DNA of 64,000 bases from the NCBI RefSeq assembly GCF_009733595.1, contig NZ_WOFH01000008.1:62001-126000 (forward strand), read 5' to 3'. Both the position numbers and the translations under genes were made by a program. This document shows positions 1 to 8,062 of this stretch, one piece after another; the first letter of the stretch is position 1, and each line of letters starts with the position of its first letter. The stretch comes from Actinomadura litoris (GTDB lineage Bacteria > Actinomycetota > Actinomycetes > Streptosporangiales > Streptosporangiaceae). The notes beneath the pieces are model-generated. The model did not search any database and was not told the origin of the DNA. It was given only the letters and a program-made list of their open reading frames with translations.

Positions 1-866
1 GCCTGGATCGCGCCCGAGCCGTCCGGCGGCGAGTCGGTGATGCGCCAGGCGTTCAGCGTGCTCCCGTACCCGAGCACCTCGCCCAGGATCCGGGCGCCGC
101 GCTCCAGCGCCGCCCCGCGCTCCTCCAGGACGAAGCAGACGGCCCCCTCGCCGAGGACGAACCCGGCACGGTCCGCGTCGAATGGCCGCGACGCCGTCTC
201 GGGGGTGTCGTTGCCGCGGTCCGTCAGCGCGCCGAGCAGGCTGAACCCGAGCAGGTCGAGCCAGCTGATGAGCGAGTCGTAGCCGCCCGCGACGACGACC
301 GAGGCATCGCCCTCCTGGATGCCGCGGAACGCCTCGCCGATCGCGTGCCCCGACCCCGAGCAGGCGGTGCTCACACCGATGGCGGGCCCGGTCGCCGAAA
401 GCAACCGTGTCATGGTCACCAGCGGCAGGTTCTGGTCGTGTTCGAGCGTGGTGCCGGGAGCCTGCCGGAGGAACGCGTCCGGTCGCCCGGTCGTCTCCCG
501 CAGGGTCGCGATGTCGGCCAGGAACTGCGCGTCGGGGCGGCCGACGCTCGCGCCCATCGCGACGCCGCGCTCCCCGGCCGGGTGGTGGCCCCCGACCGCG
601 CCGGCGTCGCGCCACGCCTCCAGCAGCGCCGCGACCCCGAACCGTCCCGCGCGCGTGAGCCGGTGGCGGTCGGCCCGCGCCGGGATGGCGGCTGCCGCGT
701 CGAAGTCCTTCACCTGCCCCGCGATCCGCACGGGGAACCCCGTCGGGTCGAACACGGTCAGCGGGCCGACCCCGCTGCGCCCGGCCACGAGGCCCTCCCA
801 GGTGGCCGCGGCGTCGTTGCCCAGTGGGGTCACGGCGCCCGCCCCGGTGATGACCACTCGTCTCAT
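1..866 (-). CDS. beta-ketoacyl-ACP synthase (KAS II / type II PKS ketosynthase), C-terminus cut by window edge
   Basis: Thiolase-fold ketosynthase that would condense an acyl starter with malonyl-ACP. Only the first 288 codons are in the window. The nucleophile is visible as Cys169 in VSTACSGSG, and the N-terminus RRVVITGAGAVTPLG is typical of FabF-like enzymes; the catalytic histidines lie beyond the edge. The ATG at 866 overlaps the stop of the upstream dehydratase gene by four bases (ATGA), so the two are translationally coupled. The ketoreductase, ACP, malonyltransferase and SARP neighbours argue for a specialised type II polyketide or polyene synthase rather than primary fatty-acid synthesis. 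A partner chain-length factor, if present, would be left of the window. Confidence 0.93.
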   Translation of the reverse strand, partial: MRRVVITGAGAVTPLGNDAAATWEGLVAGRSGVGPLTVFDPTGFPVRIAGQVKDFDAAAAIPARADRHRLTRAGRFGVAALLEAWRDAGAVGGHHPAGERGVAMGASVGRPDAQFLADIATLRETTGRPDAFLRQAPGTTLEHDQNLPLVTMTRLLSATGPAIGVSTACSGSGHAIGEAFRGIQEGDASVVVAGGYDSLISWLDLLGFSLLGALTDRGNDTPETASRPFDADRAGFVLGEGAVCFVLEERGAALERGARILGEVLGYGSTLNAWRITDSPPDGSGAIQ

Positions 867-1327
867 CGCACCCGCCCTCCGTCCAGCAGCTGTCCCGCCA
901 TCCGCCGGGTGTCGGCGGGGTCCTCCAGTTCCGCGCCGGCCCGGAGCGCGCACAGCACCCCGGCCGCCTCCAGCACGGGTTCGCCGTCCACCGCGACCAC
1001 GCCGCCCACCAGGGCCGCCTCGTCGCTCATCGACTCGACCACGGCGGTCATGTGCAGCACCTCGCCGAAGCGCACCGGCCGGTGCGCGACGGCCTCGCCG
1101 ACGGTCAGCAGCACGGCCCGCCTGCGGTGGCCGGTGCTGAGCATGACCAGCCAGGTGGCGGCCTGGCACAGCGCCTCCAGCGTCAGGCCGAAGGGCAGCA
1201 GGTCGCGGTCCGGACCGCGGTACAGGGCAGGCGCCCACCGCGCCTCCTGCCGGGAGGTCACCTTCCGGGCCGAGATCCGTTCCCCGGCGTCCCAGGACTC
1301 GATCCTGTCGATCAGGTGGAATCGCAT
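863..1327 (-). CDS. hot-dog fold dehydratase-like protein (FabZ/FabA-like), catalytic His not seen
   Basis: 154 residues, the length of a single hot-dog domain. The central helix motif LLPFGLTLEALCQAA matches the GRPVMPGVLxxEALAQ region of FabZ. In FabZ this is preceded by the catalytic His of HFPG; here the equivalent stretch reads YRGPDRDLLPFG, with no His. The protein may therefore be a dehydratase with a shifted active site, a non-catalytic partner, or a thioesterase or cyclase of the same fold. It sits 12 bp downstream of the ketoreductase gene and overlaps the ketosynthase start by 4 bp. The family call is from the motif and the neighbours; the activity is inferred. Confidence 0.8.
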   Translation of the reverse strand: MRFHLIDRIESWDAGERISARKVTSRQEARWAPALYRGPDRDLLPFGLTLEALCQAATWLVMLSTGHRRRAVLLTVGEAVAHRPVRFGEVLHMTAVVESMSDEAALVGGVVAVDGEPVLEAAGVLCALRAGAELEDPADTRRMAGQLLDGGRVR

Positions 1328-1339
1328 TGCCCGCTCCGT

Positions 1340-2107
1340 TCAGGGACGGCCGACGCCGAGTTGCGCGGCGAAACCGCCGTCGGCGCGGACGAGTTCGCCG
1401 GTCATGTACGCCGCGTCGGGACCGGCCAGGAACACCGCCACCGCGGCGATCTGCTCCGCGGCGGCGAACGAGCGCAACGGCACCTGCTTCTTGATCCGTT
1501 TGCCGGTCTCGTCCTCCAGGAGGCTTCCGACGAGGTCCGTCGGGGTGAAGCCGGCGCAGACGGCGTTCACCCGGACGCCGAACCGGGCCAGCTCGACCGC
1601 CGTGGACCGGGTGAAGGCGTTGAGCGCCCCCTTGGAGGCCGAGTAGTTCGCCTGGCCGATCCAGCCGCGCTCGCCCATGACGGAGGAGATGTTGACGATC
1701 GCCCCGTCGCGCTGCGCCATGAGATGCCCCATCGCGGCGCTGGTGCAGTGGTAGGCGCCGCCGAAGTTGACCTTCATGACCTCCAGCCAGGCCCCGGGCG
1801 GCCGACCGTAGACCAGCCCGTCGTCGCTGATCCCCGCGTTGTTCACGAGGATGTGCAGGCCGCCGAGGCTCTCCGTCGCCGCGGCGACGAGGTCCGCCGC
1901 GGCGCCGGGGTCGGCGACGTCGGCGCGGAGCGCGACGGCGCGCCCGCCCAGCGCCTCGATCTCCTTCACGACCGCCAGGGCGTCCTCCTCCCGCGAGCGG
2001 TAGTTGACCGCCACCGCCGCGCCCTCCCGGGCCAGCGCCAGCGCGACGGCCCGGCCGATGCCCCGGGACGCCCCGGTGACCAGCGCGATCCGATCATGCA
2101 GTTTCAT
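1340..2107 (-). CDS. 3-oxoacyl-ACP reductase (FabG-type SDR ketoreductase)
   Basis: Classical short-chain dehydrogenase of 255 residues that reduces a 3-oxoacyl-ACP with NADPH. The nucleotide-binding motif TGASRGIG is at residues 11-18, NNAG at 89-92, and the catalytic triad is Ser142, Tyr155 and Lys159 (NYSASK). The C-terminus contains the usual ADGG segment. It lies in the minus-strand operon between the ACP gene and the dehydratase-like gene, so its substrate is most likely the growing chain carried on the long ACP next door. No gene symbol is given because housekeeping fabG would normally lie in a different context. Confidence 0.93.
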   Translation of the reverse strand: MKLHDRIALVTGASRGIGRAVALALAREGAAVAVNYRSREEDALAVVKEIEALGGRAVALRADVADPGAAADLVAAATESLGGLHILVNNAGISDDGLVYGRPPGAWLEVMKVNFGGAYHCTSAAMGHLMAQRDGAIVNISSVMGERGWIGQANYSASKGALNAFTRSTAVELARFGVRVNAVCAGFTPTDLVGSLLEDETGKRIKKQVPLRSFAAAEQIAAVAVFLAGPDAAYMTGELVRADGGFAAQLGVGRP

Positions 2108-2147
2108 CTCGCCCCCGTTCTGGCCTGCGGTGAGATCGGGTCGCGGT

Positions 2148-2615
2148 TCAAGGAGCGTCGGCCGGGGCGCCGGTGTTCGAGGTGCCCGTGTTCGGCGTGC
2201 CGGTGTCCGGGGAGCCCGTGGCCGCCGCGCGCGAGGCGAGCAGCCTGGTGAGGTTCTCGACGGTGAACAGGCCGAGGACCCCGTCGGCCGTCAGCGGCTC
2301 GGTGAGCTGGCCGCGGTCGAACTGCGGGAGCACCTTCTCCAGGTGGCTCAGCCCCGTGTCGTTGACGACCTCGTTCTCGTCGCCGAACTCCTCGTCCGGG
2401 ATGCCGCCCTGGAGCAGGCCGGCGATGTCCGCGATGGTGATCTTGACGCCGGAGGCGCGCTCCATCCGGAACAAGACGTCCAGCAGGTCGATGGACTCGG
2501 CGCCGAGGTCGTCGAGAAGCGTCGCCTCGGGGACCACCTCGTCCGGTTCGATGCCCAGCGAGTCGGCGGTCGCGGTCTGGACGACGAGCAGGTAGTCGGT
2601 CAGCGTGTCGGTCAT
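2148..2615 (-). CDS. acyl carrier protein with long C-terminal extension
   Basis: Carrier protein whose phosphopantetheine serine is in LGAESIDLLD. The ATG at 2615 is preferred because AAAGG lies ten bases upstream; an in-frame ATG at 2633 overlaps the malonyltransferase stop but has no ribosome site. At 155 residues it is about twice a normal ACP. After the usual helices come an acidic GGIPDEEFGDENE stretch, a second predicted helical segment (LTADGVLGLFTVENLTRLL), and a low-complexity tail of TGTPNTGTSNTG repeats. Extended ACPs with a similar FTV helix occur, as I recall, in reducing FabF/FabG/FabZ-like clusters; that comparison is from memory. It is the carrier for the surrounding synthase. 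Confidence 0.9.
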   Translation of the reverse strand: MTDTLTDYLLVVQTATADSLGIEPDEVVPEATLLDDLGAESIDLLDVLFRMERASGVKITIADIAGLLQGGIPDEEFGDENEVVNDTGLSHLEKVLPQFDRGQLTEPLTADGVLGLFTVENLTRLLASRAAATGSPDTGTPNTGTSNTGAPADAP

Positions 2616-2629
2616 CTGTGATCGGCCTT

Positions 2630-3640
2630 TCATCGGTTCGTGGATCGTTCGTCGTCGTTCAGGTCCCGGATCAGGGCCGAGACCCGGCGGGCGTCGTTGG
2701 TGCTGCGCACCGTCGAGCCCGGGAAGGCGCGGTTGGCGAACCCGCTAAGCACGCGTCCGGGGCCGACCTCCACGTAGGCGGTCACCCCGGCGGCGTGCGC
2801 GGCCTCCAGCACCCCGCGCCACCGCACCGGGCCGGCCAGCTGCCGGCCCAGCAGCGCTCTCGCCTCGGCGCCATCGCGCAGCGCGGTGCCGGTCACCGAA
2901 CTGAGCACGGTGGTGCGCGGGTCGGCGAACGCGGCACCGTCGAGCGCGGCGCCGAAGTCCTCGCTGATCCCGTTCATCAGCGAGCAGTGGAACGGCGCCG
3001 AGACGTCGAGCCGCGCCACCCGGTCGGCCCCCGCGTCGAGGGCGCGGCGCGCGACCCGGTCGACCGCCGGACGGTGCCCGGAGACCACCGTCTGGTCGCT
3101 CTCGTTGAAGTTGGCCACCTCGGCGACCCCGTCGGCGGCCGCGTCCGCGCACAGCTCGGCGACCCGCGCCGCGGGCAGCCCCAGCACCGCGACCATCGCG
3201 CCGGCCACCGTCCGTCCCACGCCCGCCATCAGCTCGCCGCGGACGCGGACCAGCCGCAGCGCGTCCGCGCGGCCGAGCACCCCGGCCGCGACCAGCGCCG
3301 CGTACTCGCCCAGGCTGTGCCCGGCCACGGCGGACGGCGTGAAGCCCGCCTCCGCGCGCAGTACCTCCAGCACCGCGAGGCTGGTGGCGAGGATCGCGGG
3401 CTGGGTGATCTCCGTCCGGCCGAGCTCGGCCGTCTCCCCGGTGGTGCACAGCCGGGTCAGGGGCAGGCCGAGCGCCTCGTCCGCCTCGGCCATGACCCGG
3501 CCGGCCGTCCGCGGGTGGTCGCGCACGAGATGCGCGGCCATGCCCGCCCGCTGCGACCCCTGGCCGGGGAACATCGCCATGACCGGCGGCGGGGCGCCGG
3601 TCCCGGCGGGAGCCGGGCCGGCCTCCGACGCCGCCGTCAT
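2630..3640 (-). CDS. ACP S-malonyltransferase (FabD-type acyltransferase)
   Basis: 336-residue acyltransferase that loads malonyl units from CoA onto the ACP. GQGSQ is at residues 26-30, the nucleophile is Ser109 in GHSLGEYAAL, and the partner His218 is in APFHCSLM. The start codon overlaps the methyltransferase stop by four bases (ATGA, 3637-3640). A dedicated malonyltransferase inside the operon is unusual for aromatic type II PKS, which normally borrow the fatty-acid enzyme. It supports an autonomous reducing system. Whether it accepts malonyl or methylmalonyl groups is not certain from the motifs read here. Confidence 0.93.
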   Translation of the reverse strand: MTAASEAGPAPAGTGAPPPVMAMFPGQGSQRAGMAAHLVRDHPRTAGRVMAEADEALGLPLTRLCTTGETAELGRTEITQPAILATSLAVLEVLRAEAGFTPSAVAGHSLGEYAALVAAGVLGRADALRLVRVRGELMAGVGRTVAGAMVAVLGLPAARVAELCADAAADGVAEVANFNESDQTVVSGHRPAVDRVARRALDAGADRVARLDVSAPFHCSLMNGISEDFGAALDGAAFADPRTTVLSSVTGTALRDGAEARALLGRQLAGPVRWRGVLEAAHAAGVTAYVEVGPGRVLSGFANRAFPGSTVRSTNDARRVSALIRDLNDDERSTNR

Positions 3641-4359
3641 CCTCGACCCTCCAACCGCCGCGCGGCGCCCAGGTAGAGGGAGGACAGGTCCCGGGTCGGC
3701 TTGAGCCGCAGGCTTCCGTCCTTGCGCTGGCCGCGGATGGAGATGCCGGCCATCCGGCCGAGCGGGACGAAGCCCGCCGCGCCCAGATGACCGAGCATCT
3801 CGTCGGGCGTGATGAAGTCGCGGTGGTCGTGCGCGCCGCGCGGGACGATGCCGAGCACCCGCTCGGGAAGCCAGATCATCATGATCCGGGACCTGAGAGT
3901 GCGGTTGATGGTGTCGTAGAGGAAGATGCCGCCGTCGTCCAGGACGCGGTGGATCTCGCGCACCGCGAGCGCGGGGCTCTCCACGTGCTCCAGGACGTCC
4001 ACGCAGGTGACGACGTCGAACGAGCGGTCCGGGTAGGGCAGTTCCTCGGCCTTGCCGACGGTGTAGGAGATGTCCCGGTCGGTGTCGTCGGCGTGCCGGG
4101 TGGCGGCCGCGACGAGTTTCGCGGACGGATCCACTCCGCAGACCCGGGAGCCCCGCTGGTGCAGGAACTCGGTGGTGTAGCCGCCGCCGCAGCCCACATC
4201 CAGGACCCGCTGGCCCTTCCAGTCGTCCAGGAAGCGGTCGAAGTAGGCGAAGCGTTCAGGGTTGAACGACCGCAGCGGGTTCATCTTCGAGTCGTCGTTC
4301 CACCAGGAATCCGCGTAAGGAGAGAAGAAGTAGTCGTCGGACATGGTCGGCTCCGGCAT
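3637..4359 (-). CDS. class I SAM-dependent methyltransferase (UbiG-like)
   Basis: 240 residues. SAM-binding motif I VLDVGCGGG is at residues 52-60, followed by an acidic residue at the end of strand 2 (GVDPS) and the motif DVVTCVDVLEHV. The whole protein resembles UbiG-type O-methyltransferases that act on phenolic or enolic hydroxyls. The start at 4359 is supported by AGGAGG six bases upstream. It is coupled to fabD by a 4-bp overlap and lies about 90 bp downstream of the FAD monooxygenase gene. A plausible job is tailoring the polyketide by methylating a hydroxyl added by that monooxygenase; this pairing is inference. Confidence 0.88.
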   Translation of the reverse strand: MPEPTMSDDYFFSPYADSWWNDDSKMNPLRSFNPERFAYFDRFLDDWKGQRVLDVGCGGGYTTEFLHQRGSRVCGVDPSAKLVAAATRHADDTDRDISYTVGKAEELPYPDRSFDVVTCVDVLEHVESPALAVREIHRVLDDGGIFLYDTINRTLRSRIMMIWLPERVLGIVPRGAHDHRDFITPDEMLGHLGAAGFVPLGRMAGISIRGQRKDGSLRLKPTRDLSSLYLGAARRLEGRG

Positions 4360-4450
4360 CGGGGCCCTCCTCGGGTGTCGGCAGGCGTGGTCAGGTACGG
4401 GACCGGCCGCGGCCGGTCGGCGTGCGGGCCGGGGCGCCGGCGGCGCCGGA

Positions 4451-5650
4451 TCAGCGGGCCTCGGAGCGGGACGCGCCCGGCCGGCTCCAGCGCAGGCCGT
4501 AGGCGACCTGGTTCTTCTCCGCGGCGGCGAACGCGCGGGTGTCCCAGCTCTTGCGCATGAAGGTCTCGCGGGCGCTGATCAGGGCCGGGTTCTCGACGGC
4601 CCCCATGCGCCCGATCCAGCGCGCGATGCGCTGCATGGGCGCGGTCCGCGCCCGGCGTTCCGCCTCATAGGCGCGCAGCGCGGCACGCGGGTCGGCGCCG
4701 CCTCCGCGCAGATGCTCGGCCAGAACGAGCGCGTCCTCCAGCGCCTGGCACGCGCCCTGGCCGATGTTGAAGGTGATGGGGTGCGCCGCGTCGCCCAGCA
4801 GCGTGACCCGGTCCCGCCCCCACCGGCGATCTGGCCTGCGGTCGAGGACGTCACCGCGGATGACGTCCTCCTCGGGCGTCGCCTTGAGGATGTCCAGGAC
4901 GGGCCCCGCCCAGCGGCGGTGACGTTCGGTGAGCATCTGGAGCGCGGCCGGGCCGTCCTTGCCGCCGGCCGGCCCGTTGGCGACGCTCATCCAGTGCACC
5001 ACGCCGGGCGCCACGTCGTAGTAGGTGAAGCGGGTGCCGGGGCCGAAGATCGCGTTGAACGTCCCCGGCGGGATCAGCGGGTGATCCATCCGGGCGCGGC
5101 CGCGCCAGGCGATGTAGCCGGTGAAACGGGGCGGCTTCGGCCCGAGGAGGCCGCGCCGGACCGTGCTGTGGATGCCGTCCGCGCCGATCAGGAGGTCACC
5201 GTGCTCGGTGCCGCCGTCCGCGAGGCGCACGCTCACTCCGGCGCGGCCGCTCTCGAAGGAGGTCACCTGCGCGCCGGTGCGCACCGTGTCCTCGGGGAGT
5301 GCCTTCTTGAGCACGCCGTGCAGGACGGATCGCTCGACCGCGATCGTCGGCTGCCCGTACCGGGCGACGAAGTCGCCGACCGGCCAGGCCGCCAGCGTCT
5401 CGCCGCGCCAGGTGCTGAAATGGCAGGTCTGCTGGACCGGTGCGATTTCGAGCACCCGGTCGGCCACGTCGAGTTCGTTCAGCGCGATCACGCCATTGCT
5501 CCAGATGTGCAGCCCGGCGCCGCCGTCGCGCAACCGCTCGGCGCGTTCGAGTACGAGGGTCTCGAAACCCCTGCGGCGGAGCGCGAGCGACGCGGCGAGA
5601 CCGCCGATGCCCCCGCCTGCGATCAGGATGCGCGGTGAGCGGTCGGACAT
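4451..5650 (-). CDS. FAD-dependent monooxygenase (PHBH/zeaxanthin-epoxidase-like)
   Basis: 399-residue group A flavoprotein monooxygenase. The N-terminal GGGIGG (12-17) binds the ADP part of FAD, GADGIHS lies at about 156-162, and GDAAHP is at 286-291. There is no membrane segment. The ATG at 5650 is chosen because GGAAGGGGG precedes it; longer in-frame starts extend into the promoter region without a ribosome site. It is the first gene of the minus-strand synthase operon. It would hydroxylate or epoxidise the polyketide product with NAD(P)H and O2. Exact substrate cannot be read from sequence. Confidence 0.9.
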   Translation of the reverse strand: MSDRSPRILIAGGGIGGLAASLALRRRGFETLVLERAERLRDGGAGLHIWSNGVIALNELDVADRVLEIAPVQQTCHFSTWRGETLAAWPVGDFVARYGQPTIAVERSVLHGVLKKALPEDTVRTGAQVTSFESGRAGVSVRLADGGTEHGDLLIGADGIHSTVRRGLLGPKPPRFTGYIAWRGRARMDHPLIPPGTFNAIFGPGTRFTYYDVAPGVVHWMSVANGPAGGKDGPAALQMLTERHRRWAGPVLDILKATPEEDVIRGDVLDRRPDRRWGRDRVTLLGDAAHPITFNIGQGACQALEDALVLAEHLRGGGADPRAALRAYEAERRARTAPMQRIARWIGRMGAVENPALISARETFMRKSWDTRAFAAAEKNQVAYGLRWSRPGASRSEAR

Positions 5651-5857
5651 CCTGGCCCCCTTCCGAAAAGGACGACTTGCCACCGTCATTCTCGGCACGC
5701 CAGCTTGTTGTGCTTCTTGACTGCGCCTTGAAGACCTGGTCGGAACCATTGGCGCCCATTTGGTTTTCCAGCCCCGCCGGCGGCCGTCAAGAAAGGTTCA
5801 AGTCGGCCGCCCACTCGTCCCGCCTAGCGTGCTCACTGACCACAGGGAGGACAGACA
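5651..5857. promoter_or_regulatory. divergent promoter region between the synthase operon and the SnoaL-fusion gene
   Basis: 207-bp non-coding gap between two divergent starts (5650 minus, 5858 plus). It is the natural place for the promoters of the seven-gene operon and of the 5858 gene, and a probable SARP target. I could not single out a convincing direct heptamer repeat or -35/-10 pair by eye, so only the location is asserted. Confidence 0.5.
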
Positions 5858-6709
5858 ATGCGGGACGAACACTCACTGGCCGAGCGAAACAAGGCAACGA
5901 TTCGACGGGTTTTCGACGAGTTCGTCAACAAGGGCGATTTCTCGATCGTCGATGAGATCTACCGGCCGGACATGATCGACCACCAGCCGCTGCCCGGCGC
6001 CCCGGCGGGCGTGCCGGGCGTGAAGCACACGATCGCGGGCCTGCGCGCGGGGTTTCCCGACCTGCACGTGACGATCGAGGACATGAGCGCGCACGAGGAC
6101 TACGTCGTCATCCACAACACCTGGCGCGGCACCCACCTCGGCGACTTCCTCGGCGCGGCGCCGACCGGGCGTGCCATCACCTCCCGCGGGGTCGTCGTCT
6201 GGAGGCTGGCGGACGGGCTGATCGCCGAGCGGTGGGGCATCGGCGTGGAGTCCAACATGCTGGCGGCGCTCGGGATGCGGAGGCTGGGCCGCAGATCGCG
6301 GGCGGGCCGTCCCGCGGAGAACGCGGGCCCGTCGGCCGAGCCCGCGGTGAACGTGCTGCCCCTCCTGCCGGGGTGCGAGGGGCGGTGGCGGACGCTGCGG
6401 CATGAGCTCGCGTCCACGCGGCTCCGCGAGTACGAGGAGTCGCGGCGCCGCACCGGGATCGTCCGGGAGTCCTTCTGGCTGCGGCGGGCCGGGGAGACCG
6501 ACGTCGTCATCCACTACCTGGAGGCCCGGGACCCGCGCCTCGCCGGACGGCGGCTGCGGGACTCCGCCGACCCGTTCGACACCTGGCTGCGCGGCGTGGC
6601 CACCGAGCTCCACGGCCTGGACCCGTGGGCGGAACTGGCCGGGGGCGCCACTCCGGCCGTGCATGCCTGGACGGTGCCCGTCGAGCTCGTCCAGGACGCG
6701 CCGCGCTGA
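5858..6709 (+). CDS. SnoaL-like polyketide cyclase fused to a C-terminal domain (DUF6176-like?)
   Basis: 283 residues in two parts. Residues 5-130 form a SnoaL-like ester-cyclase domain (NKATIRRVFDEFVNKGD, GFPDLHVTIEDM, TGRAITSRGVVVWRLADG, IAERWG), a fold used for polyketide ring closure and other small-molecule reactions. After a basic Pro/Ala-rich linker, residues 165-270 form a second alpha/beta domain (FWLRRAGETDVVIHYLEARD) that resembles DUF6176-type proteins from memory. AGGGAGGA seven bases upstream supports the ATG at 5858. The gene is divergent from the synthase operon and shares its promoter region. Cyclisation is a reasonable role but not proven; many SnoaL-like proteins have other functions. 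Confidence 0.85.
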   Translation: MRDEHSLAERNKATIRRVFDEFVNKGDFSIVDEIYRPDMIDHQPLPGAPAGVPGVKHTIAGLRAGFPDLHVTIEDMSAHEDYVVIHNTWRGTHLGDFLGAAPTGRAITSRGVVVWRLADGLIAERWGIGVESNMLAALGMRRLGRRSRAGRPAENAGPSAEPAVNVLPLLPGCEGRWRTLRHELASTRLREYEESRRRTGIVRESFWLRRAGETDVVIHYLEARDPRLAGRRLRDSADPFDTWLRGVATELHGLDPWAELAGGATPAVHAWTVPVELVQDAPR

Positions 6710-7051
6710 CCGCCGCGTAGGAGCGAGAACGCCGGGGCGGACGTCCAGGCGTGCGCCACCGACCGCACGCGTCGCGCGCGGCGCCCCGGCATGGTGCGGA
6801 CCCCCCGCATGGTGCGGACGCCCTACACGGAACGGGTGAACGCGGGACCGGGGCGCGGGCGGTCAGCGGCGGGTGGCGGTGCAGGAATGGTGGCACACCC
6901 GCACCGTTCCGCCTGCCCGACCGGCCCGCCTCCCGCATCCGACGTGCCCCTCCCCCGCGCGACGCTGAAGAGTTCGCACGCAGGACCCGGGTGTTCACTC
7001 GCCATGGCCGGGCGCTCAGCACGGCCACGGCACCGGAAGACCGGGCACCGA
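6710..7051. other. non-coding gap between convergent genes with a short direct repeat
   Basis: 342 bp between two converging genes. No convincing gene is seen on either strand. The sequence ATGGTGCGGAC occurs twice about 19 bp apart near 6790-6820 (each followed by C/G-rich CCC). It is not near a start codon, so its meaning is unclear. Confidence 0.4.
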
Positions 7052-7933
7052 TCAGGGCCGGTCGGTTCCGTATCGAGGCTTTCCAGGCAGCGGCGGTTGC
7101 CCTGACGGACTGTGCGCCCGTGTTCGTTTCGAGCCGCGGCATCCTCGCTGGCAGGGCTGCGCCGAAGAACGCCCCGGAGCCGGCAGCGGGTCGCCCCGCA
7201 GAATCGTCCGGTGGAGTTCTTGCAGGTCGGGGCCGGGATCCGCGCCCAGTTCGTCGGCGATGGCCTGCCGGACCGCCTCGTACTGGACGAGCGCCTCCGC
7301 TCGGCGCCCACTCGCGTACAGGGCCCGGACCAGGCGTTCATGCAGCAGCTCGGCCATCGGCGCCTTCATGAGTTCCTGGCGCAGGTCCTCGATCACCTGG
7401 TCCCACTCTCCGGCGCGCAGTTCGGCGTCCGCCCACTCCGCGAGCGTCTCCTGCCTTAACTGGAGCAGGTTGTTCCGGAAGAGCACGGCCCATTCGTTGT
7501 CGAGGTCGGCCAGCGCCTCGCCCTGCCACAGTCGCAGTGCGCCGTCGAGCAGGGATCGCCGCTCCCGGGCGCCGGCGGGCAGCATTCTGGCCCGCTTCAC
7601 CATGCAGCGGAACAGGTGCAGGTCGACCTGGTCCGAGGCGATCGAGAGGCGGTACCCCACGTCGTCGCGGTGCAGGGCGACGGGCGTGCCGGTTCTGTCG
7701 GTCGCCTCCGCCAGGATGCGGCGGAGGCGGGCGATATAGGTGTAGGCGACGTTGCGCGCCTGGTCCGGTGGCGTGTCACCCCAGACGCGGTCGATGAGCG
7801 ACCGAAGCGGAACGGGCTCGACGGCCTCGGTGAGGAGCACCGCGAGAACGCTCCGTTGGCGCTTGGGGCCGAGATCGACCTGCGCGTCCTGCACCCACAT
7901 CTTGACCGGACCGAGCACTTGGAACCTGATCAC
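7052..7933 (-). CDS. SARP family transcriptional activator (AfsR/DnrI/RedD type)
   Basis: About 293 residues from the GTG at 7933, which is preceded by GGGGGAAG; a longer in-frame start at 8059 lies inside a palindrome and lacks a ribosome site. Residues 1-95 form the OmpR-like winged helix (FQVLGPVKMWV, PKRQRSVLAVLL, RSLIDRVWGDTPP). The bacterial transcriptional activation (BTAD) domain follows at about 100-245 (DLHLFRCMVKRAR, ERLVRALYASGRRAEAL, ADELGADPGPDLQELH). There is no NB-ARC extension, so it is a small cluster-situated SARP. It is the likely activator of the adjacent polyketide genes and usually binds direct repeats near -35 boxes. Confidence 0.92.
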   Translation of the reverse strand: MIRFQVLGPVKMWVQDAQVDLGPKRQRSVLAVLLTEAVEPVPLRSLIDRVWGDTPPDQARNVAYTYIARLRRILAEATDRTGTPVALHRDDVGYRLSIASDQVDLHLFRCMVKRARMLPAGARERRSLLDGALRLWQGEALADLDNEWAVLFRNNLLQLRQETLAEWADAELRAGEWDQVIEDLRQELMKAPMAELLHERLVRALYASGRRAEALVQYEAVRQAIADELGADPGPDLQELHRTILRGDPLPAPGRSSAQPCQRGCRGSKRTRAHSPSGQPPLPGKPRYGTDRP

Positions 7934-8036
7934 TGGGCTTCCCCCGTAGTAAGTCCAGTACACCCCGACCTGACGATGCGCGGAATCAATGTGGCGGTAG
8001 ACGCAAATTCCGCGGCAGAGGTTCGTGGCGAGGCCA

Positions 8037-8062
8037 GATGTGATCGAATATCCGATCACATC
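8037..8062. promoter_or_regulatory. near-perfect 26-bp palindrome upstream of the SARP gene
   Basis: Arms GATGTGATCG (8037-8046) and CGATCACATC (8053-8062) are perfect inverted repeats around AATATC; only one central base pair breaks a full 26-bp dyad. It lies 104 bp upstream of the SARP GTG in an AT-richer patch. This is the size and symmetry of an operator for a dimeric regulator (TetR, GntR or similar), suggesting that SARP expression is itself controlled. Confidence 0.7.
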
